From assembly GCA_050011155.1 (NCBI GenBank), contig JBEKJP010000002.1, positions 1 through 64,000 of the forward strand: a stretch of DNA of 64,000 nucleotides, read 5' to 3'. Every line of letters starts with the position of its first letter. Positions within the stretch are counted from its first letter, which is position 1. A program made the position numbers and the translations under genes. Below are positions 1 to 9,382 of this stretch, piece by piece. The notes below the pieces were generated by a model. The model did not search any database and was not told the DNA's origin. It saw only the letters and a list, made by a program, of their open reading frames with translations. The DNA is from Palsa-504 sp050011155. GTDB taxonomy: Bacteria; Actinomycetota; Actinomycetes; Streptosporangiales; Streptosporangiaceae.

Positions 1-36
1 GGATACGATTGCCAGTCACAGGTTCCTGAGCAGGTA

Positions 37-96
37 TTTCATGATCGCGAAGGATCTACTACGGAAAATGATATAAAAGCCTTCGCGATCATGAAA
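37..96. repeat. Perfect 17-bp inverted repeat with 26-bp spacer
   Basis: Bases 37-53 (TTTCATGATCGCGAAGG) are the exact reverse complement of bases 80-96, and the 26 bases between them are AT-rich. The arms are too regular to be chance. No gene ends directly at it, so it could be a terminator for something left of the window, or a palindromic interspersed element (REP or MITE-like). I saw no second copy in this window. Confidence 0.8.
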
Positions 97-332
97 AACG
101 CTGCCCGAGGCGCAGCCGGGCCAGTAATCATGAAGAAATCGAAGCCAGCTCACACCAAGACATCGGGTTATATTTCGTCGTGGCCCTGACCACCACGATG
201 CTCCATCGTCGTGGTTCAGCAGCCCCGACCCCGAACACCGGAACGCGATCAGGGGCACCACTGGCACGACCGTCACCACCGGCACCGCGACCCAGGCGCC
301 CACCGCACAAAAGCCGCACCCGCATGCAACCT
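97..332. other. Intergenic, no convincing gene
   Basis: Open frames exist on both strands here, but none shows a family motif or a ribosome-binding site in front of a start. I see only the 3' flank of the leftward YbjQ-like gene and the end of the inverted repeat. Confidence 0.5.
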
Positions 333-826
333 CTAGTGGTCGAGGCCGAGGGTGAAGGTGGGCTTGGGGGTGGTCTCGGGCAGGCGGTGCTCGTCGGACA
401 GGCGGCGGACGGCGGTGCCGGTGGCGACGAACTCCAGGCAGCTCTGCCCCCAGGCGTACATCTGCATCCGCAGCTGCACGCCCACGATGCCGTCGGCACC
501 GAGGTGATCCGCCTCGGCCCGCATCCGGGCCATCGCGAACTCCCTGGCGTTGTACATGGCCTGCGTAAGGACCTGCAGTTCCTGGTTACGGCCCCAGCGG
601 CCCACCTGCAGGCCGACGTGGTAGATGGAGGAGCCGACGACGAAGCCGAGCGGCTCGAACCCGGCCTCGCCCAGCAGGACGTACTCCGAGACCGACAGGT
701 CCGAGGTGAACACGCCGGACGGATTGGCCCCGGCGGATTGGCCCCGGCGGTCTGGGCCAGCCGGGTACCGGCCGCCTGCGGTTCCCACCTGGGCCTGGCC
801 TGGCCCGTTGGTGCCGACGGTGCCAT
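333..826 (-). pseudogene. YbjQ/DUF74 heavy-metal-binding-like protein, frameshifted by a tandem duplication
   Basis: A GAAGGAGA ribosome-binding site precedes an ATG at 826, but that frame leaves the conserved protein after about 30 codons. The conserved part lies in another frame and carries the YbjQ-like block YVLLGEAGFEPLGFVVGSSI and the segment ADGIVGVQLRM. The switch falls on an exact 14-bp tandem duplication (720-747). Removing one copy joins both frames into a protein of about 159 residues running AQTAGANPSGVFTSDL across the join. YbjQ proteins are small, of unknown role, and form pentamers. The gene is the third of a leftward run TetR - methyltransferase-like - YbjQ-like, whose middle member is also broken. 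It is probably inactive unless a start in the second frame is used. Confidence 0.8.
720..747. repeat. 14-bp perfect tandem duplication inside the YbjQ-like gene
   Basis: CGGATTGGCCCCGG occurs at 720-733 and again at 734-747. Since 14 is not a multiple of three, the second copy shifts the reading frame of the leftward gene. It is a typical slippage or unequal-exchange product and could revert. Confidence 0.95.
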
Positions 827-856
827 TGCTGTCTCCTTCAGGTTTCGTGAGCGGGA

Positions 857-1188
857 CTACCAGACGAGCGGGACCAGCCGCTTGTGCCGCGCCGCATAGG
901 CCCGGTAGGGGGCGCCGAGGGTGACCAGCAGGGCGCGCTCCTCGGCGTGGATGCGCCACAGGATCCCGGCCAGCGGGATGAGGGCCATCCAGCCGCGCAG
1001 CACCATCCCGGTGACCATGATCGCCAGCCCGATGCCGAGGGCCAGGCGGCCATCATCCCGCCGCCGCCGACTTTGGTGGCTCCGGCCCGGCGCTGGCCGA
1101 AGTGGCTGGCCTCAATCGAGCCCCAGCTCAGCGCCGCGACCAACGTCAGCACGGCGGCGACCTGGCTGGTGTCGAAGTAGGGGTTCAT
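857..1188 (-). pseudogene. Isoprenylcysteine carboxyl methyltransferase (ICMT/PEMT)-like gene, internally deleted
   Basis: The first 46 codons (ATG at 1188) contain one membrane-type helix, AAVLTLVAALSWGSIEA. The frame then changes near 1048. The last 63 codons read GMVLRGWMALIPLAGILWRI and end EERALLVTLGAPYRAYAARH...RLVPLVW, which is the usual C-terminal signature of bacterial STE14-like integral membrane methyltransferases. The family is about 190-220 residues with several membrane helices and a central RHP motif; only about 110 codons remain and the centre is missing. The start overlaps the TetR stop (TCAT, 1185-1188), so the two were translationally coupled. It is most likely dead. Confidence 0.75.
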
Positions 1189-1856
1189 GATCCCTCCGGT
1201 TCCTTGTGGGGTTGATCTGGAGAGCTGTCCTCCGCGCGGGTGGCGCAGACGAACAGGTCGGCTATCTCGCGGGCGTAGTGCCCGACGTCGAGTCCGGGAT
1301 CGCGGGCGAGCCGGGGGGCCACCGCGTCGATGGCCGCCCGGATGGCCATGGCCATCACCTGCGGGTCGAAGTCGGCCCGGAACTCGCCGGCCGCCTGGAA
1401 AGAGGCGAGGAGTCCCTGCATCGCGGCCACCGCGGCGTCGTTGAACCTCGGGCCGAAGATCCGGCTGCCGTCGGCGGCCCGGGCGTTGAGCGCGATCTCG
1501 ACCGTCGCCGCCACGTGATTGCGGTTCTCGGCCAGGAACGCCAGGTTGGACTCGATGAAGGCGCGGAGCATGCCGGCGCCGGTGCGCTCGGCCTCGATCC
1601 GCGGGCGCATGTAGACGGCGGCCCGGCCGATCAGTTCCTCGAGCAGTTCCTTGATGAGCTCGTCCCGGCTGCCGAAGTGGTAGATGATCACGCCCTTGCT
1701 CGTCCCGGCCGCCTCGGCCATGCGCGCCAGCGAGGCCTGCCCGTACCCGAGCTCGGCGATGGTTTCGATGGCCGCTGCCATGATCTGCGCCCGGCGCGCG
1801 GTCTCCGTGAACGTCCGGTCAGGTTCCTGACCAGTCGGAGTATTCTTTGACCGCAT
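1185..1856 (-). CDS. TetR-family transcriptional regulator
   Basis: 223 residues from the ATG at 1856; an upstream in-frame TTG at 1862 is less likely. The N-terminal helix-turn-helix spans about residues 42-61 (ASLARMAEAAGTSKGVIIYH), the classic TetR recognition element, followed by FGSRDEL and a helical ligand-binding domain. It heads a leftward unit with the broken methyltransferase-like and YbjQ-like genes. A perfect palindrome (1846-1863) overlaps its start codon and a second lies inside its 5' end, so autoregulation is probable. The ligand is unknown. The downstream transmembrane methyltransferase has decayed, so its regulatory role may be partly orphaned. Confidence 0.92.
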   Translation of the reverse strand: MRSKNTPTGQEPDRTFTETARRAQIMAAAIETIAELGYGQASLARMAEAAGTSKGVIIYHFGSRDELIKELLEELIGRAAVYMRPRIEAERTGAGMLRAFIESNLAFLAENRNHVAATVEIALNARAADGSRIFGPRFNDAAVAAMQGLLASFQAAGEFRADFDPQVMAMAIRAAIDAVAPRLARDPGLDVGHYAREIADLFVCATRAEDSSPDQPHKEPEGS

Positions 1857-1863
1857 GGTCAAA
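1846..1863. promoter_or_regulatory. Candidate TetR operator (TTTGACC-N4-GGTCAAA)
   Basis: A perfect 18-bp palindrome, TTTGACCgcatGGTCAAA, spans the TetR start. A second perfect palindrome, GGTCAGGttCCTGACC, lies at 1817-1832 in the 5' coding end. Further TGACC/GGTCA boxes occur near 1875-1895 towards the divergent DUF167 gene. Shared GACC/GGTC half-sites spaced on both sides of a start codon fit an autorepressor site. Confidence 0.6.
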
Positions 1864-1954
1864 AGTTAGCACCTATGGTCAGAAAAGGTCAATGCTCCCT
1901 CGGGACGCGCCGGGTCCTGGCTTGGCGGGCCTGGCGGTACGGCACACTGGTGCG

Positions 1955-2332
1955 GTGCGGATCACCGTGTGGGTCCGGCCCGGCTCGGCGCGGCCCGGGG
2001 TCGGCGGGGAGCGTGATGGCGCGCTGATCGTCCAGGTCAGCAAGCGTGCCGTGGACGGCCAGGCTACGGAGGCGGCGCTGGCTGCGGTGGCCGATGCGCT
2101 CGGTCTTCCCCGGAGGGCCGTGACGCTCGTCGCCGGGGCGACCAGCCGTACCAAGATCCTCGAGGTCGAGGGCGCTGATCCGGCTCTGCTCCAGCGGCTG
2201 CTCACCTGGCTCGGCGACGTGCCCCAGCCACCACACCACGATGCAGTAGCCCGGCAGCGGGCCAGCCGCGATCAGCCACGCGTCAGTCCAGGCCCCAGGA
2301 CGTCCAGTCCGAGGACGGGGCGTCCGGGGTGA
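1955..2332 (+). CDS. DUF167 (YggU/UPF0235) family protein
   Basis: About 125 residues from the GTG at 1955, chosen because the family begins at the strand VRITVWVRPGSARPGVGG. Longer starts would add residues with no family character. The core continues ALIVQVSKRAVDGQATEAAL and GLPRRAVTLVAGATSRTKIL, the typical DUF167 alpha/beta fold of unknown biochemical function. The last 30 or so residues (HHDAVARQRASRDQ onward) are not family-like and overlap the 3' end of the opposite gene by 50 bp, so the original stop has probably been lost and the C-terminus read through. Confidence 0.75.
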   Translation: MRITVWVRPGSARPGVGGERDGALIVQVSKRAVDGQATEAALAAVADALGLPRRAVTLVAGATSRTKILEVEGADPALLQRLLTWLGDVPQPPHHDAVARQRASRDQPRVSPGPRTSSPRTGRPG

Positions 2333-2705
2333 AGACGAGCATGACCCGGCCTTCGGCCGCCAGGGCCTGCAGGTGCTTCTCGTCATCGGGGACTGGCATC
2401 CCGTGCTTCTGCCTGATCGCACGGAAGTGCGGCAGCTCAGCCGCGAGGTCCTCGCGGATCTCGGCGGTGGCCGGCACCAGCACGGCGCGGAAGCCGACCG
2501 GATCGTCGACGAGCAGCTGGGCCCGCGGGTCACGGCGGAAGATGGCGTACTTGACCCGGGTCCGCGTGGTCGAGACGTAGAAGCACTGGCCGTCCCAGAC
2601 GAACCAGTTCGGGCTCAGGTGCGGGCGGCCGTCCCGCCGGATCCCGGCCACCACGACGTTCCGCGGCTCGGCCAGGAACATCTCGATCTTCTCGGTTACT
2701 GCCAC
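2283..2705 (-). CDS. Pyridoxamine 5'-phosphate oxidase-fold, probable F420-dependent enzyme
   Basis: 140 residues. It begins VTEKIEMFLAEPRNVVVAGI and continues RRDGRPHLSPNWFVWDGQCF then YVSTTRTRVKYAIFRRDPRA. This is the split beta-barrel of the PPOX/Rv1155 group, which uses FMN or coenzyme F420; RDPRAQLLVDDP resembles the cofactor phosphate-binding segment. F420 is common in actinomycetes and luciferase-like F420-type enzymes occur later in the window, so F420 is the likelier cofactor. Its start lies 4 bp from the stop of the upstream acyl-CoA synthetase, so the two are probably co-transcribed. The substrate is unknown. Confidence 0.85.
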   Translation of the reverse strand: MAVTEKIEMFLAEPRNVVVAGIRRDGRPHLSPNWFVWDGQCFYVSTTRTRVKYAIFRRDPRAQLLVDDPVGFRAVLVPATAEIREDLAAELPHFRAIRQKHGMPVPDDEKHLQALAAEGRVMLVFTPDAPSSDWTSWGLD

Positions 2706-2709
2706 CCGG

Positions 2710-4044
<1,335 letters not shown>

Positions 4045-4096
4045 GGCCCATTCTTACCGTTAAATTCAGCGGAAGGGCAGTAGACGAAGGGGCAGC

Positions 4097-5125
4097 ATGC
4101 ACGAGAACCTGACCAGGCTCGATGTCGTCGGCCCCGCGCTCGCGCGAGCGCTGGGCGATCCCGGCTGGGCGCGGCTTGAGGCCACCTTGGTCTCCGGCGG
4201 CAAGTCCAACCTGACCTTCGAGCTCAGCAGCGACGCGGGCGAGGCGGTGCTGCGCCGGCCGCCGGACGGGCCGCTGCTGCCCCGGGCGCACGACATGGGC
4301 CGGGAAGCCAGGATCCAGCGGGCGCTGGCCGGCACGACGGTCCCGGTGGCCGAGATCCTGTTCGAGGACGCCGGCGAGCTCATCGGCGTGCCGTTCTACG
4401 TGATGGAGAAGGTCGACGGGTACGTGATCCGGGGTGACCTGCCCGATGGCTGGGCGGAAGCTGAGGCGGACCGGCACGCCGTCGGCGACGTCCTGATCGA
4501 CACGCTGGCCGACCTGCACGCCATCGACCCGGACGCGGTCGGCCTGACCGGCTACGGCCGGCCCTCGGGCCTGGGGGAGCGGCAGGTGCGCCGGTGGAGC
4601 GACCAGTGGGAGCGGTCCAAGAGCCGCGACATCCCGGCCGTCGACGAACTGGCCCGCCGGCTCCGCGAGAACCCGCCCACCGGGCCCGGCGGGTCGATCG
4701 TGCACGGTGACTTCCGGATCGACAACACCATCCTCGGCCGGCACATGCCACCCCGGGTCAAGGCGGTGCTCGACTGGGAGCTGTCCACCCTGGGGGAGCC
4801 GCTGGCCGATCTCGGCCTGTTCATGTTCTACTACCGCGAGCCCACCGATGCCCGGCCGGCCATGACGCCCGCGCCGACCATGCAGCCCGGCTTCCCGACC
4901 CGTGCCTACCTGGCCGAGCGGTACGCCAAACGGACCGGTGCCGACATATCGAACCTGTCGGTGTGGGTCGCGCTGGCCCACTTCAAGTCGGCGGCGATCG
5001 CGCAGGGCATCGCGGCCCGGGTGCGGGCCGGGTCGATGGCCGGGCAGGACTTCGGTGATATCGAGGGAGAGGTCGAGCGGATCGCCGCCGAAGGGCTCGT
5101 GCGCCTGGACGAGGGGGGAAGCTAG
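4097..5125 (+). CDS. Phosphotransferase-family (APH/ACAD10-like) protein
   Basis: 342 residues. LVSGGKSNLTFEL and AVLRRPP form the nucleotide-binding lobe. The catalytic loop is IVHGDFRIDN at about 200-209 and the metal-binding segment VLDWELSTLGEPLADLG at about 222-238. This is the aminoglycoside-phosphotransferase-like kinase group often found with acyl-CoA dehydrogenases and synthetases (ACAD10 N-domain type), thought to phosphorylate hydroxylated acyl chains rather than antibiotics. It is transcribed away from the acyl-CoA synthetase with a short shared upstream region (4045-4096), fitting joint regulation. The ATG at 4097 follows AAGGGGCAGC. Confidence 0.88.
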   Translation: MHENLTRLDVVGPALARALGDPGWARLEATLVSGGKSNLTFELSSDAGEAVLRRPPDGPLLPRAHDMGREARIQRALAGTTVPVAEILFEDAGELIGVPFYVMEKVDGYVIRGDLPDGWAEAEADRHAVGDVLIDTLADLHAIDPDAVGLTGYGRPSGLGERQVRRWSDQWERSKSRDIPAVDELARRLRENPPTGPGGSIVHGDFRIDNTILGRHMPPRVKAVLDWELSTLGEPLADLGLFMFYYREPTDARPAMTPAPTMQPGFPTRAYLAERYAKRTGADISNLSVWVALAHFKSAAIAQGIAARVRAGSMAGQDFGDIEGEVERIAAEGLVRLDEGGS

Positions 5126-5150
5126 ACGGCCGTTCGCAGGCTGAAAAAAG

Positions 5151-5162
5151 GGTTCCTGAACC
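5151..5162. promoter_or_regulatory. 12-bp palindrome upstream of the GntR gene
   Basis: GGTTCctGAACC lies between the phosphotransferase stop and the GntR start. Short palindromes of this kind serve as GntR operators, so autoregulation is possible, but nothing else supports it. Confidence 0.3.
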
Positions 5163-5279
5163 GGTGTACAGTCGGCCGCAAAGGGTGACTTGCACCGTTA
5201 GGGTGAGGCTCGCCCCTTGTTGGACGACCCGGCCGGTCCCTCCCCGGTTGCAGCCGCTGCGAGCAAGGACATGTAACCG

Positions 5280-6023
5280 TTGAAAAAGGCAGAGATAGTT
5301 GCTGATCAGATCGAGCAGACGATCGTCGGTCAGCGCTGGGAGCCTGGGGAGCTGTTCGGCAGCGAGGTAGAGCTAATCGCCCGTTACGGGGTCAGCCGGG
5401 CGGTCTTCCGTGAGGCGGTCCGGCTGCTCGAGCACCACGGCCTGGCCGAGATGCGCCGCGGGCTGCACGGAGGCTTGTTCATCCGGCAGCCCGAGCCGGC
5501 GCCGGTCGCCAAGGCGATGGCCGTTTACCTTGATTTCGAGAAGGTCGAACCGCGCCAGCTCGAGGACGCCCGGCTGGCCATCGAGCTGTTCTGCGCCGAG
5601 CGCGTCGCCGCCAGGATCAGCGAGGACCAGGTGGGCGAGCTCCGGGATTACCTGGCCGTCGAGGCGACGCTGGCCGGCCCGGATGAGACGCCGCGACTGT
5701 ACGACTTCCACGTCCTGGTGGCCCGGCTGACGGCCAACCCGGCCCTGCACCTGTTCGTGCAGACGCTCACCGACCTGACCCAGCGGCAGCCGACCCTCGA
5801 GCGGAGCAGGCTCTCGATCGGCGACGTCCACGCGGCGCACGTCAAGATCGCCGAGGCGATCATCGCCCGGGACGGCGCGCTGGCCCGGCACCGGATGATG
5901 ACCCACCTGGAAGAGGTGTCCGCGGCGGCCAGCCGGCGGCCGCCGGCCCGCTCCGCCCTGCGGACGGAGGGGCGCGGGGGCGCGCGCGGCGAGGAACGTT
6001 CCGCTTTATCAGACGGGGCGTAG
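5280..6023 (+). CDS. GntR/FadR-family transcriptional regulator
   Basis: 247 residues from a TTG at 5280, reading KKAEIVADQIEQTIVGQRW. The winged helix-turn-helix contains SEVELIARYGVSRAVFREAV, the diagnostic GntR recognition helix, then LLEHHGLAEMRRGLHGGLFI. The C-terminal FCD-type helical domain holds metal/ligand candidates FHVLVARL and HAAHVKIAEAI with the histidines expected in FCD proteins. The last 30 residues are Arg/Gly/Ala-rich and probably disordered. It is downstream of acyl-CoA genes and could control them; the ligand is unknown. Confidence 0.88.
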   Translation: MKKAEIVADQIEQTIVGQRWEPGELFGSEVELIARYGVSRAVFREAVRLLEHHGLAEMRRGLHGGLFIRQPEPAPVAKAMAVYLDFEKVEPRQLEDARLAIELFCAERVAARISEDQVGELRDYLAVEATLAGPDETPRLYDFHVLVARLTANPALHLFVQTLTDLTQRQPTLERSRLSIGDVHAAHVKIAEAIIARDGALARHRMMTHLEEVSAAASRRPPARSALRTEGRGGARGEERSALSDGA

Positions 6024-6042
6024 GCCAGGTACGCTTCCTGGC

Positions 6043-6537
6043 GTGCCAGTCCGCCCCCGGGAACCCAGGGACGTCCCTGCTTGTGTCGCCGCGTTGCGCC
6101 GGGTCCACGAGGCTAGCGGCTACCCGTCGCGCTGGCCGGACGACCCCGGCGGCTGGATCACCCCGCGCGCCATGGTGGCCGCCTGGGTCGCCGAGCACGA
6201 CGGCGAGGTCGCCGGCCACGTCGCCCTCGTCCGCGGCCTGAACGTGGAGTGCCTGCTCCGCGCCACCGGCCTGCCAGTCGAGGGGCTGGGCGGAATCGTC
6301 AGGCTCTACGTGGACCCGCACTTCCAGCGGCTGGGCCTGGCCCGCGCCCTGCTCGACACCGCCGCCGACGCCGCCGCCGAGCACGATCTCAAGCCCGCCC
6401 TCGACGTGGTGGACGACAGCGGCCCCGCCATCGCCCTGTACGAGCGGGCCGGCTGGAAGCTGGTCGGCACCCAGCCCGCGACCTGGACCGACCCGGACGG
6501 CTCCGTTCCTGTGATCCGGTGTTACGTCGGTCCCTGA
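6043..6537 (+). CDS. GNAT-family N-acetyltransferase
   Basis: 164 residues from a GTG at 6043. It has the GNAT core: strand HDGEVAGHVALV, acetyl-CoA pyrophosphate loop VDPHFQRLGLARALLDTA (a Q/RxxGxG/A variant) and the C-terminal block DSGPAIALYERAGWKLVG. It would transfer acetyl from acetyl-CoA to an unknown amine. It starts 20 bp after the GntR gene on the same strand and may be co-transcribed. Confidence 0.88.
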   Translation: MPVRPREPRDVPACVAALRRVHEASGYPSRWPDDPGGWITPRAMVAAWVAEHDGEVAGHVALVRGLNVECLLRATGLPVEGLGGIVRLYVDPHFQRLGLARALLDTAADAAAEHDLKPALDVVDDSGPAIALYERAGWKLVGTQPATWTDPDGSVPVIRCYVGP

Positions 6538-6770
6538 CCTGGCCCGGCGTCCGCGGCGGCGCCGCTGAACGTGCTGCGTGTGCCACTGCCTACGCTCTTT
6601 GGTGGTCTGTGCGCCACGCACCACCGAAATCGGAGGCCAGCCGCCCGCGAGCCGGGACGCCGTTTACCGGGCCGTCGGCCAGAGTTCTCATGACGGCAGT
6701 GGAGGCCGTGGGCCCGGTTCTCTACCGTCTTGGCTGAATAGTCAGGCAGCTCCGTTAGGTAAGGCCCGTC

Positions 6771-8555
6771 ATGTTCTCAGTCCTGCGCGCTCCCGTCCTG
6801 GCCGCGATGCTGACCTTCGCCGCCATGCTGGCGATGAGTCTCCCGGCGGGCGCCTCCGTCACCGCTTTGCGCAGTGCGACCACGGCCGGAACCAGTGCGA
6901 CCAATTCCGGGGCCAGCGGCAACCTCCTGGCGAACCCGCGCGGGACCACCGGGGCGGTGTCGGCCCAGGGCTGGGACGAGGTGACCATCCCCGGCTGGCA
7001 GGTATTGGCGGGGCTGCCCACGGTCGTGCGGTACGGCACGCCCGGCTTCCCGGCGGCGGCGGGCACCTGGCCCGCCAGCCGCAGCCGGATCTTCGCGGGC
7101 GGGGCGGGCGGAACGGCCCGCCTGGTCCAGAGCATCGCGCTGCGCCTTCCGTCCGGGCAGCCGGCGCCGCGCGGCACGAACTACCGGCTGTCCGCCTGGC
7201 TGGGCGGCACCAAGACCAGCCGAGCCGAGGTCACGGTACGGTTCCTGTCCGCCGGCGGAAAGGTCCTCGCCCAGCGCACCATCGGCCCGGTCGGTGCCCG
7301 CCTCCAACCGCGAGCAGGTGACGGCACGCTGCCCGCCGGGACGGTATCTGCCCAGGTCACCATCGTGCTGGCCACGTCGCTCACGAACTACAACGGCCCA
7401 GACGCCCCGCAGGTCGGCTACAACCGGGCCGTCGCCGCCAACCTCGGCCTGACCGTCTCGGCCGCCGTGTCCAGGCCCGCGCCCCCCGCTCCGCCGGTGC
7501 CCGCCGTCCCCGGCTACCAGCACGTGTTCCTGTTCTACTTCGAGAACCAGGACTTCAACCAGATCGTCGGCGACACCAGGCAGGCACCGTACCTGAACAG
7601 CCTGCTGCGGCAGGGCAGCCTGCTGTCCCAGTTCTACGCCGAGGAACACCCGAGCGACGCCAACTACCTGGCCCTGGCGGGCGGGAGCGCGTTCGGCATC
7701 CCGCTGGACGACCCGGCCGAGGAAAACTCGCAGTACACGATCAACGCCCGCGACATCGGCGACCTGATCGGGTCGGCCGGCGAGTCCTGGAAGACCTACC
7801 TGCAGAGCGCCAACGGCCCGTGCGACGACACCGTGCACACCTATTACTGGGACGACGACCAGCCGATGATGTACTTCGGCGACGTCCGCGGCCGTCCCGC
7901 CTCTTGCGCCTCCCATGGACCACGCAGCGCTCGCTGGCCATCATCACCTTCGACGAGGACGCGCAGGACGGCCAGCACCCGGCCCAGCGGACGCCGACGA
8001 TCATCCTGGGCTCGGCCGGCGTGCGCCCGGGTTACGTCTCCAAGGTCCGGTACACCCACTACAGCCTGCTCCGCACGATCGAGGCCGCGCTCGGCCTGGG
8101 CACCCTGACCCAGAACGACCGCTACGCGCAGCCGGTGAACGACGTCTTCGCCCCGGACGCACCCGGCGCCGTCGCTACCCCCTTCGCCGCCCCGGCCCTG
8201 GTCCCGGCCCCCGCGGGCATCAGCCCGGCCGTGACCGGCCAGGGTTCCTCGCCGCCGACCGCCTGGGTGGCCAACTACGGGTCGGCCACGGTCACTCCGG
8301 TGAACCTGACCACCCGCAAGGCCGGGAAGGCGATCCCGGTCGGCACCGACCCGGCCGCCGTCGCGGTGACGCCGGACGGCCGGACCGTCTACGTCGCCAA
8401 CGAGGGCGCGGGCACCGTCACCCCCATCAACACGGCCACGCGCCGGCGCGGGCGATAAAGGCGGCCAGGTCTCCCTGGTCAGCACCCGCACCCGGCACGC
8501 CGCCGCGCCGATCACGGTCGGGGACTTCCCGGTCGCGGTCGCCATCACGGGCTGA
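6771..8555 (+). pseudogene. Secreted acid phosphatase/phosphoesterase with YVTN beta-propeller tail, broken at two junctions
   Basis: Starts at the ATG at 6771 with a signal peptide (LAAMLTFAAMLAMSLPAGA). A beta-sandwich-like region follows, then the phosphoesterase start YQHVFLFYFENQDFNQIVGD. Frame 1 is coherent to about 7895 (DDDQPMMYFGDVRGRP), then the protein resumes in another frame at WTTQRSLAIITFDEDAQDGQ, so the middle of the phosphoesterase domain is missing. The second frame runs into YVTN-type propeller text (TVYVANEGAGTVTPI) and stops near 8458. A third frame continues GGQVSLVSTRTR to DFPVAVAITG and a stop at 8553-8555. Two internal losses therefore separate three recognisable pieces. 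It is surely inactive as an enzyme. Confidence 0.8.
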
Positions 8556-8626
8556 CCAGGCAGCGGAGGCGACGGAAGCCGCCCGCACCCCGTATGCTGT
8601 CTGCGTTCGTCCCGTCAGGGACGGCC

Positions 8627-8698
8627 GGGCGTATAGCTCAGCGGAAGAGCACCCGCCTTACAAGCGGGAAGCCACTGGTTCGAACCCAGTTACGCCCA
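8627..8698 (+). tRNA. tRNA-Val (anticodon TAC)
   Basis: A full cloverleaf can be drawn. Acceptor GGGCGTA (8627-8633) pairs with TACGCCC (8691-8697); the D-arm is GCTC/GAGC. Anticodon stem CCCGC/GCGGG closes loop CTTACAA with anticodon TAC at 8659-8661. The T-arm is ACTGG/CCAGT with loop TTCGAAC, and the discriminator is A8698. CCA is not encoded. It lies at the left edge of the island region and partial copies of its 3' half follow downstream. Confidence 0.95.
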
Positions 8699-8771
8699 CT
8701 ATTTCAAATACCTGTCTCCTCGCTGGCGCAAGACCCCTGCGGTTACCTGGGGCGGAATCTACCCTGAGAGT

Positions 8772-8956
8772 GTGAGGCAGGATTTGTGCGGCAAGTGGAT
8801 GCCGCGAAAGCAGACGATGTGTGCGCGCAAGCCGGGCCACGGCGGATTCTGCAAGACAGCCGAGGCCATGGAGCGCCAGCGGGAGTACAGACGCTCCCAC
8901 CCGCATCGCGAATCAAAGGAGTCCCGCAAGAAACACAACCGCAAGGCCCGGATTTC
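8772..8956 (+). pseudogene. 5' fragment of a small Cys/His-rich protein gene
   Basis: From a GTG at 8772 the frame gives CGKWMPRKQTMCARKPGHGG, then FCKTAEAMERQREYRRSHPH and a basic stretch. The C-x(10)-C-x(6)-H-x(3)-C spacing suggests a zinc-binding N-terminus, and the basic RQREYRR text resembles N-terminal regions of actinomycete HNH-type or homing proteins. Continuity is lost where IS630-like coding begins at 8957 in another frame, so the gene was probably truncated by that insertion. The function is not known. Confidence 0.45.
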
Positions 8957-9294
8957 GTGCGTGAGATCGATGATGACGAGGGACGGCGGCTGGTACGGAT
9001 CGTGCGCCGGGGCTCCGGGTCGGTGGTGACCTGGCGGCGGGCGCAGATGGTGCTGCTGTCTGCGCAGGGAACGGACGCGGCGGCGATCGCGAAGGTGACG
9101 TTCACCAGCGAGGACCGGGTCCGGGACGTGATCCGTAACTTCAACGCCGACGGGTTCGGCTCGCTCTACCCGAAATACAAAGGCGGGTATCCGCCGAAGT
9201 TCACGCTGCCGCAGCGGCGGGAGATCAAGAAGATCGCCAAGGCTAAGCCGGCCGAGTATGACCTGCCGTTTGCCTGGAGCCTGGCCAAGCTGTT
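8957..9294 (+). mobile_element. IS630-family transposase, N-terminal fragment
   Basis: The frame from 8957 reads RLVRIVRRGSGSVVTWRRAQ, then MVLLSAQGTDAAAIAKVTF, RVRDVIRNFNADGFGSLYPK and KFTLPQRREIKKIAKAKPAE. These match the helix-turn-helix N-terminus of actinomycete IS630 transposases. It stops making sense after DLPFAWSLAKL, so the whole DDE catalytic domain is absent. No terminal inverted repeats were recognised. It lies between the tRNA-Val gene and the first tRNA 3' copy. Confidence 0.8.
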
Positions 9295-9343
9295 AGCTGG
9301 CTCCTCAGGCGATGGTAGGCGACGTCTCGCGATGGAAGAACTG

Positions 9344-9382
9344 CGCCTTACAAGCGAGGGGCGAACCCACCTACGCCCACCA
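9344..9382 (+). repeat. Partial tRNA-Val 3' copy A (degenerate att-like site)
   Basis: GCGCCTTACAAGCGAGGGG is followed directly by CGAACCCACCTACGCCCACCA. It corresponds to the tRNA-Val anticodon loop through the 3' end, but has lost about 9 bp of the T-arm and cannot fold as a tRNA. It shares GCGAGGGG with copies B and C and not with the intact tRNA (GCGGGAAG), so A-C descend from another tRNA-Val allele, as expected for imported attachment sites. Confidence 0.75.

Noticed and set aside
180..899. + strand frame of 239 codons over the YbjQ-like region
   Set aside because: Low-complexity Arg/Pro/Gly text; the minus strand has conserved YbjQ words.
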